Of a stretch of DNA of 52,022 nucleotides, positions 49,954 to 52,022 are shown piece after piece. Both the position numbers and the translations under genes were made by a program. This DNA is from Akkermansia muciniphila (GTDB lineage Bacteria > Verrucomicrobiota > Verrucomicrobiia > Verrucomicrobiales > Akkermansiaceae). Position 1 is the first letter of the stretch. Each line of letters opens with the position of its first letter. The stretch is from the NCBI GenBank assembly GCA_945862285.1, contig CAMAYN010000002.1, forward strand, positions 1 to 52,022, given 5' to 3'. The notes beneath the pieces are model-generated. The model did not search any database. It had not been told where the DNA came from and worked only from the letters and a program-made list of their open reading frames with translations.

Positions 49954-52022
49954 TTACTTCTTTTTCCCTTGTTGCATGGCTTGGGAGAACCAGTCGTTGC
50001 CTGGGGCTGGTTGTGGCGGTCGGCGGTCGCGGGATGGGTTGCTGCGATCTTGATTGTTACGGTCGCCGGGGGCGCTGCGGCGTTCCATGTCGGGTTTGCT
50101 CTTCATGCTCAGGGCGATGCGGTTGCGGGTGAGGTCAACTTCGGTGACGATGACTTGCACTTTTTGGCCGACTTTGACGACTTCGCTGGCATCGCGGACG
50201 AATTGGTCGCTAAGTTGACTGACGTGGACGAGGCCGTCTTGGTGCACGCCGACATCGACGAAGGCGCCGAAGGCGGTTACGTTGGTGACGATGCCGGGGA
50301 GCTTCATTCCGACTTTCAGATCGGCGGGTTTATCGATGCCTTCGGCGAAGGAAAAAATCTCGAACTGTTTGCGCGGGTCGCGTCCTGGTTTAGCGAGTTC
50401 GGCGATGATGTCTTTCAGCGTGGGCAGGCCGACTTCGGCGGTGACGTATTTCTCTGGTTTGATCTTGGCGCGGGCATCGGGCTTGGTGAGGAGGTCGTGC
50501 AGGGTGCAGCCGAGGTCAGCGGCGATTTGCTCGACGAGGGGGTATCGCTCGGGGTGGACGGCGGAGGAATCGAGCGGGTGGGCGGCGTTGGCGACGCGGA
50601 GGAAACCTGCGGCTTGCTCGAAGGCTTTTTCGCCAAGGCGGGGGACTTTTTTCAATGCCTCACGGGAGGGAAATGGCCCGTTGGCAGCGCGGTGGGCGAC
50701 GATGTTTTCCGCTAGCGAGCGGTTGAGGCCGGAGACGTATTGAAGCAGTTCTTTAGAGGCGGTGTTGAGTTCCACGCCGACGGCGTTGACGGCGCTGATC
50801 ACGGTATCGTCGAGGGAATCTTTGAGGGCACGTTGATCGACGTCGTGCTGGTACTGGCCAACGCCGATGGCCTTGGCGTCGATTTTTACCAGTTCCGCGA
50901 GGGGATCCATCAGGCGGCGACCAATGCTAATGGCACCGCGGACGGTAAGGTCGAGATCGGGAAATTCTTCACGGGCGACATCGGAGGCGGAGTAAATGGA
51001 AGCGCCAGATTCGTTGACTACGACGATGGGGATGGAGGCGGGGAGGGAGAGCTTGCGGCAAAAGGCTTCGGTCTCGCGGGAGGCGGTGCCGTTGCCGATG
51101 GCGATGGCTTCAATTTTATATTTGGTGATGAGGGCGAGAATTTCCTTGGCGGCCTCGTATTGCTGGGCGTTAGAGCCAGCGGTGATGTGGAGCACGGTAT
51201 GGTGGAGAAGGGTGCCTGTGGCATCGAGGGCGACGGTTTTGCAACCAGTGCGGAAGCCGGGGTCGATGGCAAGCAGGCGTTTTTGCCCGAGCGGGGAGGC
51301 GAGGAGCAGTTCGCGCAGGTTATCGGCAAAGACTTGGATAGCGGTAGCATCGGCGGATTTCTTCGAGGCGAGGCGCATTTCCGTTTCCATGGAAGGCATA
51401 AGCAAGCGTTTGCAGGCATCTTCGGCAGCGGTGGTGACTTCGCGGGCGGCGGCACCGTGGCCAGTGACGAATTGGGCAACGGCGTGGCTGGTGACGCGTT
51501 CGAGCGGGACATCGATGCGCATGAGGAGGAAGCCGTCTTTTTCGCCACGTCGGATGGCGAGCAGGCGGTGGGAAGGGATGGAGCGGAGAGGTTCTGACCA
51601 CTCGAAGTAATCACGGAATTTGGCGGCATCTGGTTCGGCGTCCTTGCCATACATGACTTTCGAGGAAATGGTGGCCTCGGCTTCGTAGAGTTTGCGGGTA
51701 ATGCCGCGCAGGGGGGGATCGTCGGCAATGACTTCGGCGATGATGTCACGGGCACCGGCGAGAGCATCGGCGGTGGTTTTGACTTCGAGTGCCTCGTTGA
51801 GGTATTTGGCGGCTTCGGTTTCGAGATCGTTGGCGTTTTGGTTTTCGATGAGGAAGGTAGCGAGCGGCTCGAGACCACGTTCTTTCGCCTTAGTGGCGCG
51901 GGTTTGGCGTTTCGGGCGAAAAGGCGCGAAGGTGTCCTCAAGGGTGCTCATCGTCTGGCAGGCGAGGATTTTCTTCTGAAGTTCGGGCGTGAGTAGGCTG
52001 CGCTCTTCCAGGGACTTGAGGA
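49954..52022 (-). CDS. tex: Tex-family RNA-binding protein, N-terminus outside window
   Basis: About 688 residues, open at the right edge; the frame continues upstream of the ATG at 51951 with SLEERSLLTPELQKKILAC, so that codon is internal. Tex acts in transcription and RNA processing. Domains seen in order are the Tex N-terminal region (FAPFRPKRQTRATKAKERGL), the YqgF-like nuclease-fold domain (LLAIDPGFRTGCK), a helix-hairpin-helix region and a C-terminal S1 domain (GIVTNVTAFGAFVDVGVHQD). The C-terminus after S1 is an Arg/Pro/Asn-rich tail. The antisense frames at 49969-51597 are shadows. The identification is firm. Confidence 0.92.
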   Translation of the reverse strand, partial: LKSLEERSLLTPELQKKILACQTMSTLEDTFAPFRPKRQTRATKAKERGLEPLATFLIENQNANDLETEAAKYLNEALEVKTTADALAGARDIIAEVIADDPPLRGITRKLYEAEATISSKVMYGKDAEPDAAKFRDYFEWSEPLRSIPSHRLLAIRRGEKDGFLLMRIDVPLERVTSHAVAQFVTGHGAAAREVTTAAEDACKRLLMPSMETEMRLASKKSADATAIQVFADNLRELLLASPLGQKRLLAIDPGFRTGCKTVALDATGTLLHHTVLHITAGSNAQQYEAAKEILALITKYKIEAIAIGNGTASRETEAFCRKLSLPASIPIVVVNESGASIYSASDVAREEFPDLDLTVRGAISIGRRLMDPLAELVKIDAKAIGVGQYQHDVDQRALKDSLDDTVISAVNAVGVELNTASKELLQYVSGLNRSLAENIVAHRAANGPFPSREALKKVPRLGEKAFEQAAGFLRVANAAHPLDSSAVHPERYPLVEQIAADLGCTLHDLLTKPDARAKIKPEKYVTAEVGLPTLKDIIAELAKPGRDPRKQFEIFSFAEGIDKPADLKVGMKLPGIVTNVTAFGAFVDVGVHQDGLVHVSQLSDQFVRDASEVVKVGQKVQVIVTEVDLTRNRIALSMKSKPDMERRSAPGDRNNQDRSNPSRDRRPPQPAPGNDWFSQAMQQGKKK

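Noticed and set aside
49969-51597. Long plus-strand frames antisense to tex
   Set aside because: They have Gly/Asp-rich composition and no recognisable motif; Tex on the other strand is certain.
1-52022. CRISPR array
   Set aside because: No run of identical 24-40 bp repeats with regular spacers was seen. The iteron-like repeats at 11432-11538 are only 10 bp long and not CRISPR-like.

Overview
The window looks like a chromosome segment of a Gram-negative, saccharolytic bacterium. Verrucomicrobiota is my best guess: the backbone has secreted FAD oxidoreductases, a YdjY-domain protein, a clan GH-D glycosidase, a BNR_4 protein and a beta-helix lyase. This is inferred from gene content only; there is no rRNA or other phylogenetic marker. 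A 29 kb genomic island sits in a tRNA-Tyr gene in the middle.

Left backbone (1-8335): the 3' end of miaA, a decayed IS1380-like transposase, panD, a minus-strand run (metallophosphoesterase, SpoU/TrmH methyltransferase, amidohydrolase, secreted FAD oxidoreductase), then plus-strand genes for a COG0523 GTPase, an unknown protein and a secreted YdjY-domain protein.

Island (about 8436-37374): the right end carries an intact tRNA-Tyr (minus strand). The left end carries a displaced 58-bp 3' fragment of the same tRNA, with a related terminator beside it. A tyrosine recombinase lies next to the left junction. It is followed on the plus strand by an unknown protein, four regularly spaced iteron-like repeats, an excisionase-like HTH protein, a small unknown protein, a replisome-organiser-like protein, a DnaB helicase and a small basic protein. 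I see no conjugation or virion genes, so this looks like a replicating, non-conjugative or satellite-type element. The rest is cargo: a small basic protein, a calcineurin-like phosphatase, a divergent LysR regulator, and then a tightly packed minus-strand run of eleven genes reading from 37065 down to 17328.

Those eleven genes, in transcription order, are: SNF2 helicase, RecD-like helicase with a C-terminal nuclease-like domain, MBL-fold hydrolase, type III-like Mod methyltransferase, ATPase 1, DUF4276 protein 1, a 55-aa small ORF, ATPase 2, DUF4276 protein 2, Res-like helicase-nuclease, and a DNA methyltransferase fused to an AlbA_2 domain. Four of the junctions are 4-bp ATGA overlaps and the others are gaps of 5-49 bp. 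I read this as a composite anti-phage locus: a type III-like restriction-modification pair with two PARIS/AbiL-like ATPase-plus-Toprim-like modules between its halves and a helicase/nuclease block in front. I do not recognise the whole arrangement as a named system. It is the main candidate for something new in this window.

Right backbone (37403-52022): secreted unknown proteins, a large TPR-like protein, an IscU/NifU scaffold, a polysaccharide-utilisation group (GH36-like glycosidase, BNR_4 protein, pectin-lyase-fold protein), a lipoprotein, a conserved small protein, a membrane-anchored protein, a secreted protein and most of tex.
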